Shown here: one piece after another, positions 41,675 through 49,404 of the stretch
Numbering within the stretch: the first letter of the stretch is position 1
Layout of the letters: every line of letters starts with the position of its first letter
NCBI GenBank assembly: GCA_965226805.1
Contig: CBDDDW010000027.1
Span: forward strand, 62,001-126,000
Direction of reading: 5' to 3'
DNA from: CBDDDW01 sp965226805
GTDB lineage: Bacteria > Chloroflexota > Dehalococcoidia > Lucifugimonadales > JAGWBF01
Length of the DNA stretch: 64,000 nucleotides
Translations under genes and position numbers: made by a program
The notes under the pieces: generated by a model
What the model was told of the DNA's origin: nothing
The model's database searches: none
The model's input: the letters and a program-made list of their open reading frames with translations, nothing else

Positions 41675-41763
41675 AAGGTTTGGTGTCCACTATTGCCATC
41701 CGACCCCAATCGCCGCTAGACGAGTGGCGGCCAACTAAGCTGCCTGTCGTGAGACTGGCACCA

Positions 41764-42514
41764 TCACCGGACCGGTGCGGAGCGGTCTTGGGCATCCACA
41801 AGGATGGTGAAGTCGTGCCGGGCCACCGCTACATCAGGATCTGCACCCAGGGTAACCATCACTGGCACAGTCGCTCCCGGAGGCACCAAAACGGGCTGCT
41901 CCTGCCTGCCGGGTGCGACTACGAAACAGAGAGACGCGACACCGGGCACGTCGATCCGTTGGCCAACCACACGATGCAGCGCTACGGCATCCTGTTGCCC
42001 CGCTGACAGGTGTCGTATCCTTTCTTCCAGTCCAAGTGGAACTGCTGGTGGCGTCTTCGCTCCTCGTCGGTATCGATTTCGCCCAACTCTTCGTGGATGG
42101 CCTGGTGTGCCCTTCGGAGCTCCCGGGCAGCTTCTGGAGGTAAGGCAGATGCCTGGGCCTATCACGATTGGGCAGCTGACACCGCGCAGTAGGCACGTAG
42201 ATATCACCCTGCCCATCACCGGTCCTGATGCGGAAACCTAGCCTCGTTGCCGTATTGCCGTCGTTGCGCACGCCGAAAGAAGCAAAACCCCTATCCCCCT
42301 GTACTATCTCTCCAAAAGCCAGGGCACCAAGGGGCTGGCCATCCGCGTGCAGAATGGAGAGGGCGTATGTTGCTTCTATCGCTACGAAGCTGGCGGGCAG
42401 TCCCGCCGTGAATCGAGTTACCGCGTAGGCAATGGAGGCCCCGGCCAGGGCCGTGGCGACAATCAATGCTATTCCGGCCTTGGTTGCCAGAATACGTGTC
42501 CTACCCATGGCCAC
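41764..42514 (-). pseudogene. Frameshifted gene for a secreted protein
   Basis: Starts at 42514 with a signal-type N-terminus (MGRTRILATKAGIALIVATALAGASIAYA) and a beta-rich stretch (ADGQPLGALAFGEIVQGDRGFASFGVRNDGNTATRLGF). Protein-like sequence then moves to other frames: 42158-41985 reads LPPEAARELRRAHQAIHEEL and then GEIDTDEERR in one frame, and about 42010-41764 reads GQRIDVPGVASLCFVVAPG...FTILVDAQDR in another. At least two indels are needed to join them. The translation of the first frame alone past about 42190 is serine/threonine/proline junk. It lies upstream of the interrupted dockerin gene on the same strand. Family not recognised. Sequencing error is the other explanation. Confidence 0.55.
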
Positions 42515-42630
42515 TTCCTCGAATCAGAATAACCGCTGACATTTATCGGTCGCTCTGAACAGGTAGTCGGTGCACGGGACAGCCCGAAAAATGGGCGGCA
42601 GAGTGTGGGGCAGGCGGACCGTACTCGCCT

Positions 42631-43062
42631 CTAGCGCTTGGTGTACTGAGGTGCCCTGCGGGCCCTCTTCAGGCCGTACTTCTTGCTCTCTTTGACCCTG
42701 GAGTCCCTGGTGAGGAGACCGTTTTTTCGAAGGACGCTCTTCAGCGACTCATCATAAGCCACCAGGGCCCTCGATATGCCGTGCCTCACCGCTTCGGATT
42801 GCGCAGATATTCCGCCACCACGGACATTGGCGACAACGCTGAAAGCGTCCTGCAAGTCGGTTACTTTGAATGGTTCATCCACCGTCGCCTTCCAGGTGAG
42901 CCAGGGAAAGTACTCCGGTATGGGCTTCCCGTTGATCTGGCTGGGCGATGCTGCATCGCCCGTGCTCGCGTTCTTGTACAGCTTCACCTTGGCGATGGCC
43001 CTCTTGCGCTTGCCGGTCCCGTAGTGATACTGCTGCGGTTCTTGATCCGCTTCTTGCACCAT
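42631..43062 (-). CDS. rpsI: 30S ribosomal protein S9
   Basis: 143 residues ending in the universal basic tail (KKYGLKRARRAPQYTKR) that reaches the P-site tRNA. Core blocks YHYGTGKRKRAIAKVKLY and GGGISAQSEAVRHGISRALV. The ATG at 43062 is chosen for its GAGAGGTAGG site; a longer start lies inside rplM. The loop region is a few residues longer than usual (STGDAASPSQINGKPIPEYFPW). Last gene of the superoperon, 7 bases after rplM. Confidence 0.97.
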   Translation of the reverse strand: MVQEADQEPQQYHYGTGKRKRAIAKVKLYKNASTGDAASPSQINGKPIPEYFPWLTWKATVDEPFKVTDLQDAFSVVANVRGGGISAQSEAVRHGISRALVAYDESLKSVLRKNGLLTRDSRVKESKKYGLKRARRAPQYTKR

Positions 43063-43069
43063 AGGATGC

Positions 43070-43531
43070 CTACCTCTCTTCACCAGTCGAATCGGCCTGC
43101 GCCGCTTGTCGAGGCATTTGCGCCTGGTGGGGGTGAGAGTCCCCAGTGTAGACCTTAAGTCTCTTGAACATCTCCCTCCCCAGCTTGTTCTTGGGCAGCA
43201 TACCCCTGACCGCCAGCTGGAGAACCCGCTCGGGGCGTTTCTCCAGCATGTCGCGCAGGATCGTCGTTTTCAAGTTACCGACGTAACCGCTGTGCCTGTA
43301 GTAGGTCTTCTGCATGAGCTTTCGCCCAGTAACCTTGATCTTGGACGCGTTTACGACCACCACATAGTCCCCTGTAAGCATATGAGGTGTGTAGGTGGCC
43401 TTGTCCTTGCCCTGAAGAGTCCTGGCAATCCGTGTGGCCAGTCTACCCAGGATCTGGCCGTTAGCGTCGACCAGCCACCATCCGTTAACAATGTCCGACG
43501 GCTTCGCCATGTATGTCTTAGGTCGCTTCAT
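43070..43531 (-). CDS. rplM: 50S ribosomal protein L13
   Basis: 153 residues: KRPKTYMAKPSDIVNGWWLVDANGQILGRLATRIARTLQGKDKATYTPHMLTGDYVVVVNA and AVRGMLPKNKLGREMFKRLKVYTGDSHPH are signatures. The ATG at 43531 overlaps the truA end by 14 bases and has GAAGG upstream; an earlier ATG at 43555 is less likely. A polar Gln/Ala-rich tail follows the conserved end. Confidence 0.97.
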   Translation of the reverse strand: MKRPKTYMAKPSDIVNGWWLVDANGQILGRLATRIARTLQGKDKATYTPHMLTGDYVVVVNASKIKVTGRKLMQKTYYRHSGYVGNLKTTILRDMLEKRPERVLQLAVRGMLPKNKLGREMFKRLKVYTGDSHPHQAQMPRQAAQADSTGEER

Positions 43532-44315
43532 CTTGGCCTTCAACTCTTTCAACAAGATTCGGATAGTTCACATTCATCAGGCATAGTCCTTTCGCCGGGA
43601 CCGAGGGGCAATTCTGCAAACTCGTAACGGTGCCATCCACTATCGCTTTTATAGCCTCCCGGGACATCCTGCCGAGTCCTATTTCCGCGAGAACGCCGTT
43701 AGTACGGCGAATCTGGTGCGGAAGGAATCCGTTGGCCTCACATTCGACAAGAATGAGCTCCCCTTCCCGCCAGACATCCCACCGGTCAATGCGCCTCACA
43801 CCACTCTTGCCTGAGGGCAGCGAGGCCGCGAGGGCCGAGAAATCGTGCACACCCGGGAGATACCCCGCAGCAACCTTCATCTCGGCCACGTCCAGGCGAG
43901 CCGGCACCCAATGGGAGAAAGCCCGCAGAATAGCCGAGGGCCACAGGGCGTTGAATATGGTGTACCTGTACTCCCTGCTCACCGCATCTTTCCTGGAGTT
44001 GAAATCCAGGTCGGTGTCCCTCACATCTGTAACCTTTATGTCTGGAGGCAGGTGCCAGTTCAGGGCCCTTAGGAACGTTCTAGTTGTATAAGGTGCGCGG
44101 GTCAGGAAATCTACTACCTGTCCCTTGGCATGGGCGCCGGCGTCGGTTCGGCTGGCACCCCTTATTCTTGTTCTTTCGCCGGTTAACCTGCCGATCGCCT
44201 GCTCGACTTCGGCCTGAATGGATGGAGCGTTGGCCTGCCATTGGAAGCCACTGTAGCCAGTCCCTTCGTACTCCAGTACGAGAGCGATCCTTCTGTCGCT
44301 TTGGGAGTCCTCCAA
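43518..44315 (-). CDS. truA: tRNA pseudouridine(38-40) synthase
   Basis: 265 residues. Isomerises U38, U39 and U40 in tRNA anticodon arms. Motifs: LEYEGTGYSGFQWQ (14-27), catalytic Asp in RGASRTDAGAHAKGQVV (about residue 57), LNWHLPPDIKVTDVRD, SREYRYTIFN, HDFSALAA, and ANGFLPHQIRRTNGVLAEIGLGR. Placed between rplQ and rplM as in many bacteria; overlaps the rplM start. Confidence 0.96.
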   Translation of the reverse strand: MEDSQSDRRIALVLEYEGTGYSGFQWQANAPSIQAEVEQAIGRLTGERTRIRGASRTDAGAHAKGQVVDFLTRAPYTTRTFLRALNWHLPPDIKVTDVRDTDLDFNSRKDAVSREYRYTIFNALWPSAILRAFSHWVPARLDVAEMKVAAGYLPGVHDFSALAASLPSGKSGVRRIDRWDVWREGELILVECEANGFLPHQIRRTNGVLAEIGLGRMSREAIKAIVDGTVTSLQNCPSVPAKGLCLMNVNYPNLVERVEGQDEAT

Positions 44316-44351
44316 CTAGCCTCGCGCCTGGGCGCCATCGTTGCGCTGGGA

Positions 44352-44702
44352 CTACACCAGCTCAATGAGGGCCATTTCTGCGGCATCCCCCTTGCGGGGT
44401 CCCAGCTTGATAATGCGGGTGTAGCCCCCTGGCCGTGACGAGTATCTGGTCGCCAGATCGTCAAATACCTTGCGGATGACCTCCGTGTTAGGGACCTGCG
44501 CCATCGCCAGTCGTCTGTGGTGAAGGGAGCCCTTCTTGCCGTGGGTTATGAGGCGCTCCACGAACCTCCTCGTCTCCGACGCCTTGGCCTCCGTCGTAAC
44601 GATGCGCTCGTGCCGAATCACCTCGGCCGCTAAGGACCGCAGCAGCGCGGTACGCTGGTCTTTTGGCCTCCCTAGCTTTTTGCCCGCTATCCGGTGTCTC
44701 AC
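44352..44702 (-). CDS. rplQ: 50S ribosomal protein L17
   Basis: 116 residues from a GTG at 44702 (VRHRIAGKKLGRPKDQRTALLRSLAAEVIRHERIVTTEAKASETRRFVERLI). The ending RIIKLGPRKGDAAEMALIELV is the family C-terminus. A longer frame upstream lies antisense-like within the acidic rpoA tail and is rejected. GTG is 10 bases after the rpoA stop with AGGAC upstream. Confidence 0.96.
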   Translation of the reverse strand: MRHRIAGKKLGRPKDQRTALLRSLAAEVIRHERIVTTEAKASETRRFVERLITHGKKGSLHHRRLAMAQVPNTEVIRKVFDDLATRYSSRPGGYTRIIKLGPRKGDAAEMALIELV

Positions 44703-44712
44703 AATGACCGTC

Positions 44713-45936
44713 CTAGTCGTCCTTCTGGTCCTGGTCCGATGAGGAAGATTCCAGAGCACTCTCGGTTGAGGGAGCCTCGAGCTCGGCGGATATCTGGTCC
44801 TCGCCCTCGTCTTCAACGACCTGGCCCTGGTCCTCTTCCCCCTGCTGGTCCTCGCCCTCGTCTTCAACGACCTGGCCTTGGTCCTCTTCCTCCTGCTGGT
44901 CCTCGTCCTTGGCGTCCTGGCCAATCTTGAGCTCCACGCTGGCGCCGGTGCGTCGGGCCCATTCCTCTTCGCTCAACATCTCCTCTTCCCTCAGCCTGTT
45001 GAGAAGCTCCTCCAGGGACTTGGTGCCGAAATTCTTTATCTTGAGTATCTCCTCATTCGACATCTCAAGTACCTGGCCGACCTTGGTGATATGCGCCCTC
45101 TTGAGGCAGTTGAGGGTTCGAGGTGACAGGACCAATCTGTCGATTGGGGTCTGGTACACGTCGGGAGACACGGCGATCAGCTGTCTGTCGGACCCTCCCT
45201 TCGCCTCCTGGCCCAATGAGTTAAAGAGGAAGAAGTGGGTGACCAGCGCCTGTGAGGACTTCTTCAGGGCCTCGACGGGTGTGATGGTACCGTCGGTCCA
45301 AACCTCGAGCACCAGACGCTGGTAGTCTGTTACTTGCCCTACCCGGGTTCTCTCGACGGTGAAATTCACCTTCTTCACCGGGTTGAAAATGGCATCCACA
45401 GGCAGCACGCCGGTCACGGGGCCGGCCAGTCCGTCGCTCTGGCTAACGGGCTGGTACCCCTTGCCCTCCTCGACGTTGAATTCAACAGAGAGGTTAGCCT
45501 CCTCCGAGTCCAGAGTCGCCAGGTGGAGTTCGGGGTTCACGATTTCGAAGTCGGCGGAAGTGGCTATGTCGCCGGCGCAGACCCTACCTTCCCCCGTTAT
45601 CTCCAGGCGCATCTTACCAGGCCTGCCGGTCACGGAACGGATGCGGACCCCCTTCACGCTGATGAGGAACTCCATCACCTCCTCTTTCATGTGAGGAATG
45701 GTGGAATACTCGTGGAGCACGCCATCAACCTTTACCCAGGTGATGGCGGTACCCGCAACCGAGCTCAATAGCATGCGGCGGATTGGGTTGCCTATGGTGA
45801 TACCATACCCCCGCTCGAGGGGTTCGATAACAAATTTACCGTAGCTATCGTCGGATTCGACGATCCTGATTTCCGGGGTCAATACCTCGGGCATCCTCTG
45901 GGGTATCCCTCTTGAGAGAAGGGAGGTTTCCAACAT
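44713..45936 (-). CDS. rpoA: RNA polymerase alpha subunit with acidic C-terminal extension
   Basis: 407 residues against a usual 315-340. N-terminal assembly domain (KFVIEPLERGYGITIGNPIRRMLLSSVAGTAITWVKVDGVLHEYSTI), linker, then the C-terminal DNA/activator-binding domain (LVLSPRTLNCLKRAHITKVGQVLEMSNEEILKIKNFGTKSLEELLNRL). After that comes a tail of about 67 residues rich in Asp, Glu and Gln, built from a 51-base direct repeat (44794-44844 and 44845-44895; EEDQGQVVEDEGEDQ twice). Start ATG at 45936, 8 bases after the rpsD stop with GAGGTAG upstream; an ATG 14 codons on is an alternative. Confidence 0.95.
   Translation of the reverse strand: MLETSLLSRGIPQRMPEVLTPEIRIVESDDSYGKFVIEPLERGYGITIGNPIRRMLLSSVAGTAITWVKVDGVLHEYSTIPHMKEEVMEFLISVKGVRIRSVTGRPGKMRLEITGEGRVCAGDIATSADFEIVNPELHLATLDSEEANLSVEFNVEEGKGYQPVSQSDGLAGPVTGVLPVDAIFNPVKKVNFTVERTRVGQVTDYQRLVLEVWTDGTITPVEALKKSSQALVTHFFLFNSLGQEAKGGSDRQLIAVSPDVYQTPIDRLVLSPRTLNCLKRAHITKVGQVLEMSNEEILKIKNFGTKSLEELLNRLREEEMLSEEEWARRTGASVELKIGQDAKDEDQQEEEDQGQVVEDEGEDQQGEEDQGQVVEDEGEDQISAELEAPSTESALESSSSDQDQKDD
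44794..44895. repeat. 51-base tandem duplication within rpoA tail
   Basis: Two direct copies of a 51-base unit, nearly identical, encoding the repeated acidic block EEDQGQVVEDEGEDQ. Being a multiple of three it keeps frame. Confidence 0.85.
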
Positions 45937-45944
45937 TTTTGCAA

Positions 45945-46574
45945 CTACCTCGAGTAAAACTCTACGATCAGCCTTGTGTCTATCGAGCTTTCCAGATCCC
46001 CTTCCGCGGGGAGACCGGCTACCGAACCTGTCATCTCGGTTGTGTCCAGGATGAGCCACGGGGGCACGGGCCTTCTTGGAATGTCCTTCGTCAGCTCCTT
46101 GAAGAACTGCTTTTCCTTGTGGGACTCTTTCCAGCCGATAACCTCTCCCGGCCGCACAGTATACGACGGTATATCCGTCTTGTGCCCGTTAACCGTGAAG
46201 TGCCCATTCCGAACAAGCTGCCGGGCCTGCCGGCGGGACTCAGCAAATCCAAGCCGGAACACGGCGTTGTCTAGCCGGCGTTCCAACAGCTCCAGGAGGT
46301 ACTGACCCGTAACAACACCCGACTTCCTAAAGGCCGCTTCCATGTACCCTCTGAACTGTCCTTCCATGATGCCGTACATGTACCGGGCCTTCTGCTTTTC
46401 CCTGAGCTGAATTCCGTGGTCGGACACCCGCCTGCGACGCCCAGATTGGTTACCCGGTGGAGTGCGCCGCCGCTCGACGGCACAGCGCGGGGTGAAACAG
46501 CGCTCGCCCTTGAGGAATAGCTTTTCACCGACCCTCCGGCACAGCCTGCATGCCGGTCCTGTGTATCTTCCCAT
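45945..46574 (-). CDS. rpsD: 30S ribosomal protein S4
   Basis: 209 residues from the ATG at 46574 (GRYTGPACRLCRRVGEKLFLKGERC). The N-terminus keeps a four-cysteine zinc site (C9xxC12...CFTPRC), the C+ form. S4 RNA-binding domain around LERRLDNAVFRLGFAESRRQARQLVRNGHFTVNGHKTDIPSYTV. It binds 16S rRNA and in many bacteria controls the alpha operon by feedback. Confidence 0.97.
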   Translation of the reverse strand: MGRYTGPACRLCRRVGEKLFLKGERCFTPRCAVERRRTPPGNQSGRRRRVSDHGIQLREKQKARYMYGIMEGQFRGYMEAAFRKSGVVTGQYLLELLERRLDNAVFRLGFAESRRQARQLVRNGHFTVNGHKTDIPSYTVRPGEVIGWKESHKEKQFFKELTKDIPRRPVPPWLILDTTEMTGSVAGLPAEGDLESSIDTRLIVEFYSR

Positions 46575-46585
46575 AATACTCTCTC

Positions 46586-46969
46586 TTATACTCTTCTGCG
46601 CTTGGGTGGCCTGCACCCGTTATGCGGGATTGGTGTGATATCCCTGATCCTGGTAATGGTGAGCCCGGCCGCCTGGAGGGATCTTATGGCGGCCTCCCTA
46701 CCTGAGCCGGGACCCTTGATAAATGCCTCTACCTGCCTCAGTCCATGGTCCATTCCCTTGCGAGCGGCCTGCTCCGCTGCCCTCTGGGCCGCAAAGGCGG
46801 TCCCTTTACGCGAGCCCTTGAAGCCGGTGGTGCCTGCACTGGCCGCCGCGATAACGCTCCCCTGGGGGTCGGTGAGGGTAACGAGGGTATTGTTAAAAGT
46901 GGACCGGATATAGGCCCGGCCCCTCGGGACGGCCTTTCTCTCTCTCTTGCGGCTCCTCGGTCTAGCCAT
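46586..46969 (-). CDS. rpsK: 30S ribosomal protein S11
   Basis: 127 residues: GRAYIRSTFNNTLVTLTDPQGSVIAAASAGTTGFKGSRKGTAFAAQ and the C-terminal ITRIRDITPIPHNGCRPPKRRRV are diagnostic. Platform protein of the small subunit. Preceded by rpsM with a 9-base gap. Confidence 0.98.
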   Translation of the reverse strand: MARPRSRKRERKAVPRGRAYIRSTFNNTLVTLTDPQGSVIAAASAGTTGFKGSRKGTAFAAQRAAEQAARKGMDHGLRQVEAFIKGPGSGREAAIRSLQAAGLTITRIRDITPIPHNGCRPPKRRRV

Positions 46970-46978
46970 GGCCCTCCT

Positions 46979-47371
46979 TTACTTCTTCGCCCCTGTGCGA
47001 CGTCCTCTCCCTGCCACGGTCTTCTTTGGCCCCTTTCGTGTCCGGGCGTTGGTACGAGTCCTCTGCCCCCGTACAGGCAGTCCTCGGCGGTGTCGAAGTC
47101 CCCTAACAGACCCGATCTCGATGAGCCTGCGTATGTTCATAGCGACTTCACGGCGCAGGTCACCCTCTACCTTGTATTCCTTGTCGATGATCTCTCTCAG
47201 CCTATCGATCTGCTCCTCGGACAGCTCCGACATCTTCGGCTTGGGGTCACCGTCCAGGTCCGCTGTTTCCAGTATGCGGCGGGCCATGGTGGGTCCGATT
47301 CCATAGATACGACGCAAGGCCACGTCTGCTCTCTTTTTATCGGGTACGTCAACCCCTGCTACACGGACCAT
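46979..47371 (-). CDS. rpsM: 30S ribosomal protein S13
   Basis: 130 residues: VRVAGVDVPDKKRADVALRRIYGIGPTMARRILE at the N-terminus and the basic RGLRHRRGLPVRGQRTRTNARTRKGPKKT tail. Slightly extended by RGRRTGAKK at the end. Contacts the 50S and the P-site tRNA. Confidence 0.98.
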   Translation of the reverse strand: MVRVAGVDVPDKKRADVALRRIYGIGPTMARRILETADLDGDPKPKMSELSEEQIDRLREIIDKEYKVEGDLRREVAMNIRRLIEIGSVRGLRHRRGLPVRGQRTRTNARTRKGPKKTVAGRGRRTGAKK

Positions 47372-47390
47372 GGTTCATTCCTCCTAACGG

Positions 47391-47504
47391 CTAGCCTTGC
47401 CTCTGGACGTGCCGCCCGTTCAAGCAGATCACGCGTATCACACCCTTCCGCTTGATTATCTTACACTTGTCACAGCGTGGCTTTACCGACGCTCTCACTT
47501 TCAT
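47391..47504 (-). CDS. rpmJ: 50S ribosomal protein L36
   Basis: 37 residues, MKVRASVKPRC at the start and RVICLNGRHVQRQG at the end. Zinc-type form with Cys11, Cys14, Cys27 and His32. It sits between infA and rpsM as usual, 8 bases after infA. Found by direct translation because it is too short for ordinary ORF calling. Confidence 0.96.
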   Translation of the reverse strand: MKVRASVKPRCDKCKIIKRKGVIRVICLNGRHVQRQG

Positions 47505-47512
47505 CTTGACAC

Positions 47513-47731
47513 CTATTTGAACCTGTAGGTTATTCGGCCCCGGCTCAGATCGTACGGCGACAGCTCCACCAGTACCCGATCCCCAGGAAGTACCCGAATA
47601 AAGTGAAGGCGGATTTTCCCCGAAACATGGGCCAGTACCTTGTGATCGTTGGGGAGCTCGACCCTGAACATCCCGTTGGGCAGCGCTTCCACCACCGTCG
47701 CCTCCACTTCGATCGCTTCTTTCTTAGCCAT
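47513..47731 (-). CDS. infA: Translation initiation factor IF-1
   Basis: 72 residues of the S1-like OB fold: EVEATVVEALPNGMFRVELPNDHKVLAHVSGKIRLHFIRVLPGDRVLVELSPYDLSRGRITYRFK. Binds the A site during initiation. Its position between map and rpmJ is standard. Confidence 0.98.
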   Translation of the reverse strand: MAKKEAIEVEATVVEALPNGMFRVELPNDHKVLAHVSGKIRLHFIRVLPGDRVLVELSPYDLSRGRITYRFK

Positions 47732-47771
47732 ACGTTTTCCTTTACCGCCTCAAGGCAGAATTATTGGAATT

Positions 47772-48575
47772 CTAGCTATGAGTCGTCAGAGTTTCGGGCT
47801 CCCCGTCGGTTATCGCGATAGTGTGCTCGAAGTGGGCGGAAAGGCTCCCATCGGCGGTGACCACCGTCCAGTGGTCGTCCTGCAACCGGGTACGCCATCC
47901 ACCTATATTCACCATGGGTTCGATAGCTATGGTCATGCCACGAAGAAGGCGGGCGCCCCGTCCCGGAGGTCCGAAATTCGGGACCTGGGGTTCCTCATGG
48001 AGGAACCGCCCTATCCCGTGGCCGACATACTCTCGAACCACACCATATCCCTTCGCCTCGGCGAAGCTCTGGATCGCCTCTCCAACGTCCCCCACCCGCG
48101 CCCCGTCTCTGGCCACCTTGATGCCCTCCTCGAGGGCTAGGCGGGTTACTTCGATCAAGTCTCGTGCTTCGTCACTTATCGTTCCCACGCCGACGGTTAT
48201 CGCGGCGTCCCCTATGAACCCGTCAAGCACGGCCCCCACGTCCAGCTTCACCAGGTCGCCCTCTTTGATCACCCTATCCCCAGGTATGCCGTGAACAATC
48301 TCCTCGTTGACGGACGTACATATGGTGCCCGGGAATCCGCGATAGCCCTTGAATGCGGGCTTGCCCCCGAGCCTGCGTATCTCTCGGTTGGCAATAATAT
48401 CCAGGTCCCTGGTGGTCATACCAGCTGCAACTGCATTCTTCAGCAAGTCAATGGTATTGCCGACAATCGCGCTGGCGCGGCGCATCCCCTGCATTTCCCT
48501 GGCGGACTTGATGGTTATCCCCCCGGGATAGGGAGACGCAGAGTTGGAGGCAGTTTCGATTTTCGATGTCTTCAC
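47772..48575 (-). CDS. map: Methionine aminopeptidase, type I
   Basis: 267 residues from a GTG at 48575; an ATG at 48638 gives a longer basic N-terminus (TTRSGTRTRTSVK) with little family match. The conserved part begins ITIKSAREMQGMRRAS. Metal ligands fall in VKLDVGAVLDGFIGDAAITVGVG (two Asp), VGHGIGRFLHEEPQVPNFG (His), AIEPMVN (Glu) and SAHFEHTIAITDG (Glu). Removes the first Met from nascent proteins. Standard place between adk and infA. Confidence 0.93.
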   Translation of the reverse strand: MKTSKIETASNSASPYPGGITIKSAREMQGMRRASAIVGNTIDLLKNAVAAGMTTRDLDIIANREIRRLGGKPAFKGYRGFPGTICTSVNEEIVHGIPGDRVIKEGDLVKLDVGAVLDGFIGDAAITVGVGTISDEARDLIEVTRLALEEGIKVARDGARVGDVGEAIQSFAEAKGYGVVREYVGHGIGRFLHEEPQVPNFGPPGRGARLLRGMTIAIEPMVNIGGWRTRLQDDHWTVVTADGSLSAHFEHTIAITDGEPETLTTHS

Positions 48576-48728
48576 CTTAACGCTTGTCCTCGTTCTCGTA
48601 CCTGATCGTGTGGTTCGATCGTCCCACCCCGATCCCATATTGGAGGCAAGGCTCCAATCCGATTACTATTTTACGACGGCTATGTCCTTTTTTAAACCCC
48701 GCAGCGAACGGCTTGCGGTCGGGACCCC

Positions 48729-49394
48729 TCAATCCTGTGCAGCCCCAAGAACCCGCTGGGCCACCTCTCCCATGGTACCTACCCCATCCACTCTTATCAG
48801 CGTTCCGGCCCCGCTATAATACTCTATCAACGGCTCCGTCTCGTCCTGGTACACCTGAATGCGTACCTCCACTGCTTCCGGTGTATCGTCCGGACGCTCG
48901 TAAAGCTCACCTCCGCACGAGTCGCATCTCCCCGGTGTATCCGGAGGAGCGGCATTCTGGTCGAAAGGGGTCTGACACTGGGAACAGACCGTTCTGCCGC
49001 CAAGCCTTTTGACCAACTCCTCTTTGGGCACCTCGATGAGCAGCACCTTGTCTATCTCCTGGCCGTTGGCCGACAACGCTTGCGCTTGGACCAGGTTCCT
49101 GGGAAATCCATCCAGCAGGTACCGGTTCTGATACTCCAGCGCCTGAATATTCTCCATCACCATCGCAATGGTCATCTCGTCGGGCACCAACAGGCCCTGG
49201 CGCATGTACTCCATCGCCTTGAGGCCCTGGCGGGTACCCTTCAGCTGGTGAGAGCGGAACAGGTCTCCCGACGCAATCGATTTTATCCCCAGTCTGCTGG
49301 CGAGCATTTTCGCCTGAGTGCTTTTCCCCGACCCAGGAGGTCCTAATAGGATCAGCCGAGCCGACGTTTTCGCCACTTCCACCGAGGAACCCAT
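48729..49394 (-). CDS. adk: Adenylate kinase
   Basis: 221 residues: P-loop LGPPGSGKSTQAKMLA (about 17-32), FPRNLVQAQAL, and a zinc-type LID with CSQC...CDSC (CQTPFDQNAAPPDTPGRCDSCGGEL). Makes 2 ADP from ATP and AMP. About ten extra residues at the N-terminus (SSVEVAKTSA). Placed between secY and map as usual. Confidence 0.97.
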   Translation of the reverse strand: MGSSVEVAKTSARLILLGPPGSGKSTQAKMLASRLGIKSIASGDLFRSHQLKGTRQGLKAMEYMRQGLLVPDEMTIAMVMENIQALEYQNRYLLDGFPRNLVQAQALSANGQEIDKVLLIEVPKEELVKRLGGRTVCSQCQTPFDQNAAPPDTPGRCDSCGGELYERPDDTPEAVEVRIQVYQDETEPLIEYYSGAGTLIRVDGVGTMGEVAQRVLGAAQD

Positions 49395-49404
49395 GATGCA
49401 ACAC

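Larger units (their letters stand above)
40457..41689 (+). mobile_element. IS3-family insertion sequence
   Basis: About 1233 bases with a 10-base inverted repeat GGACACCAAA (40458-40467) / TTTGGTGTCC (41679-41688). Two overlapping genes, orfA and orfB, carry an intact DDE core. The right end closes in CA as expected for IS3 elements; the left end reads CG where TG is expected, and no target duplication is clear. It may thus have a mutated end, while the coding part remains intact. Confidence 0.85.
40122..41699 (-). pseudogene. Dockerin-domain protein interrupted near its start by an IS3 element
   Basis: Minus strand. The main part (40456-40122) encodes a membrane or signal helix (about FPILSQIAILATVLVGLVVV) and a dockerin type I pair of calcium loops (DVDGDGIIGQADILGVAGAFG and DLNSDGLVDVLDIATVGRNFG). 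Ten bases of the proposed original start (ATGGCAATAG, 41699-41690) lie on the far side of the IS. Joining 41690 to 40456 gives 345 bases, 115 codons, reading MAIVFPILSQ in frame. At present a start inside the IS (ATG at 40517 or GTG near 40464) could still express it with a changed N-terminus. Dockerins bind cohesins; a cohesin gene at 12.0-14.8 kb is also IS-split. Confidence 0.7.

Noticed and set aside
41834..42190. C-terminal half of the 226-residue frame starting at 42514
   Set aside because: Composition becomes Ser/Thr/Arg/Pro junk, while other frames of the same strand look protein-like; treated as a frameshifted pseudogene.
44703..44924. Arg/Thr-rich N-terminal extension of L17
   Set aside because: It is an off-frame reading of the acidic repeats at the end of rpoA; L17 starts at the GTG at 44702.
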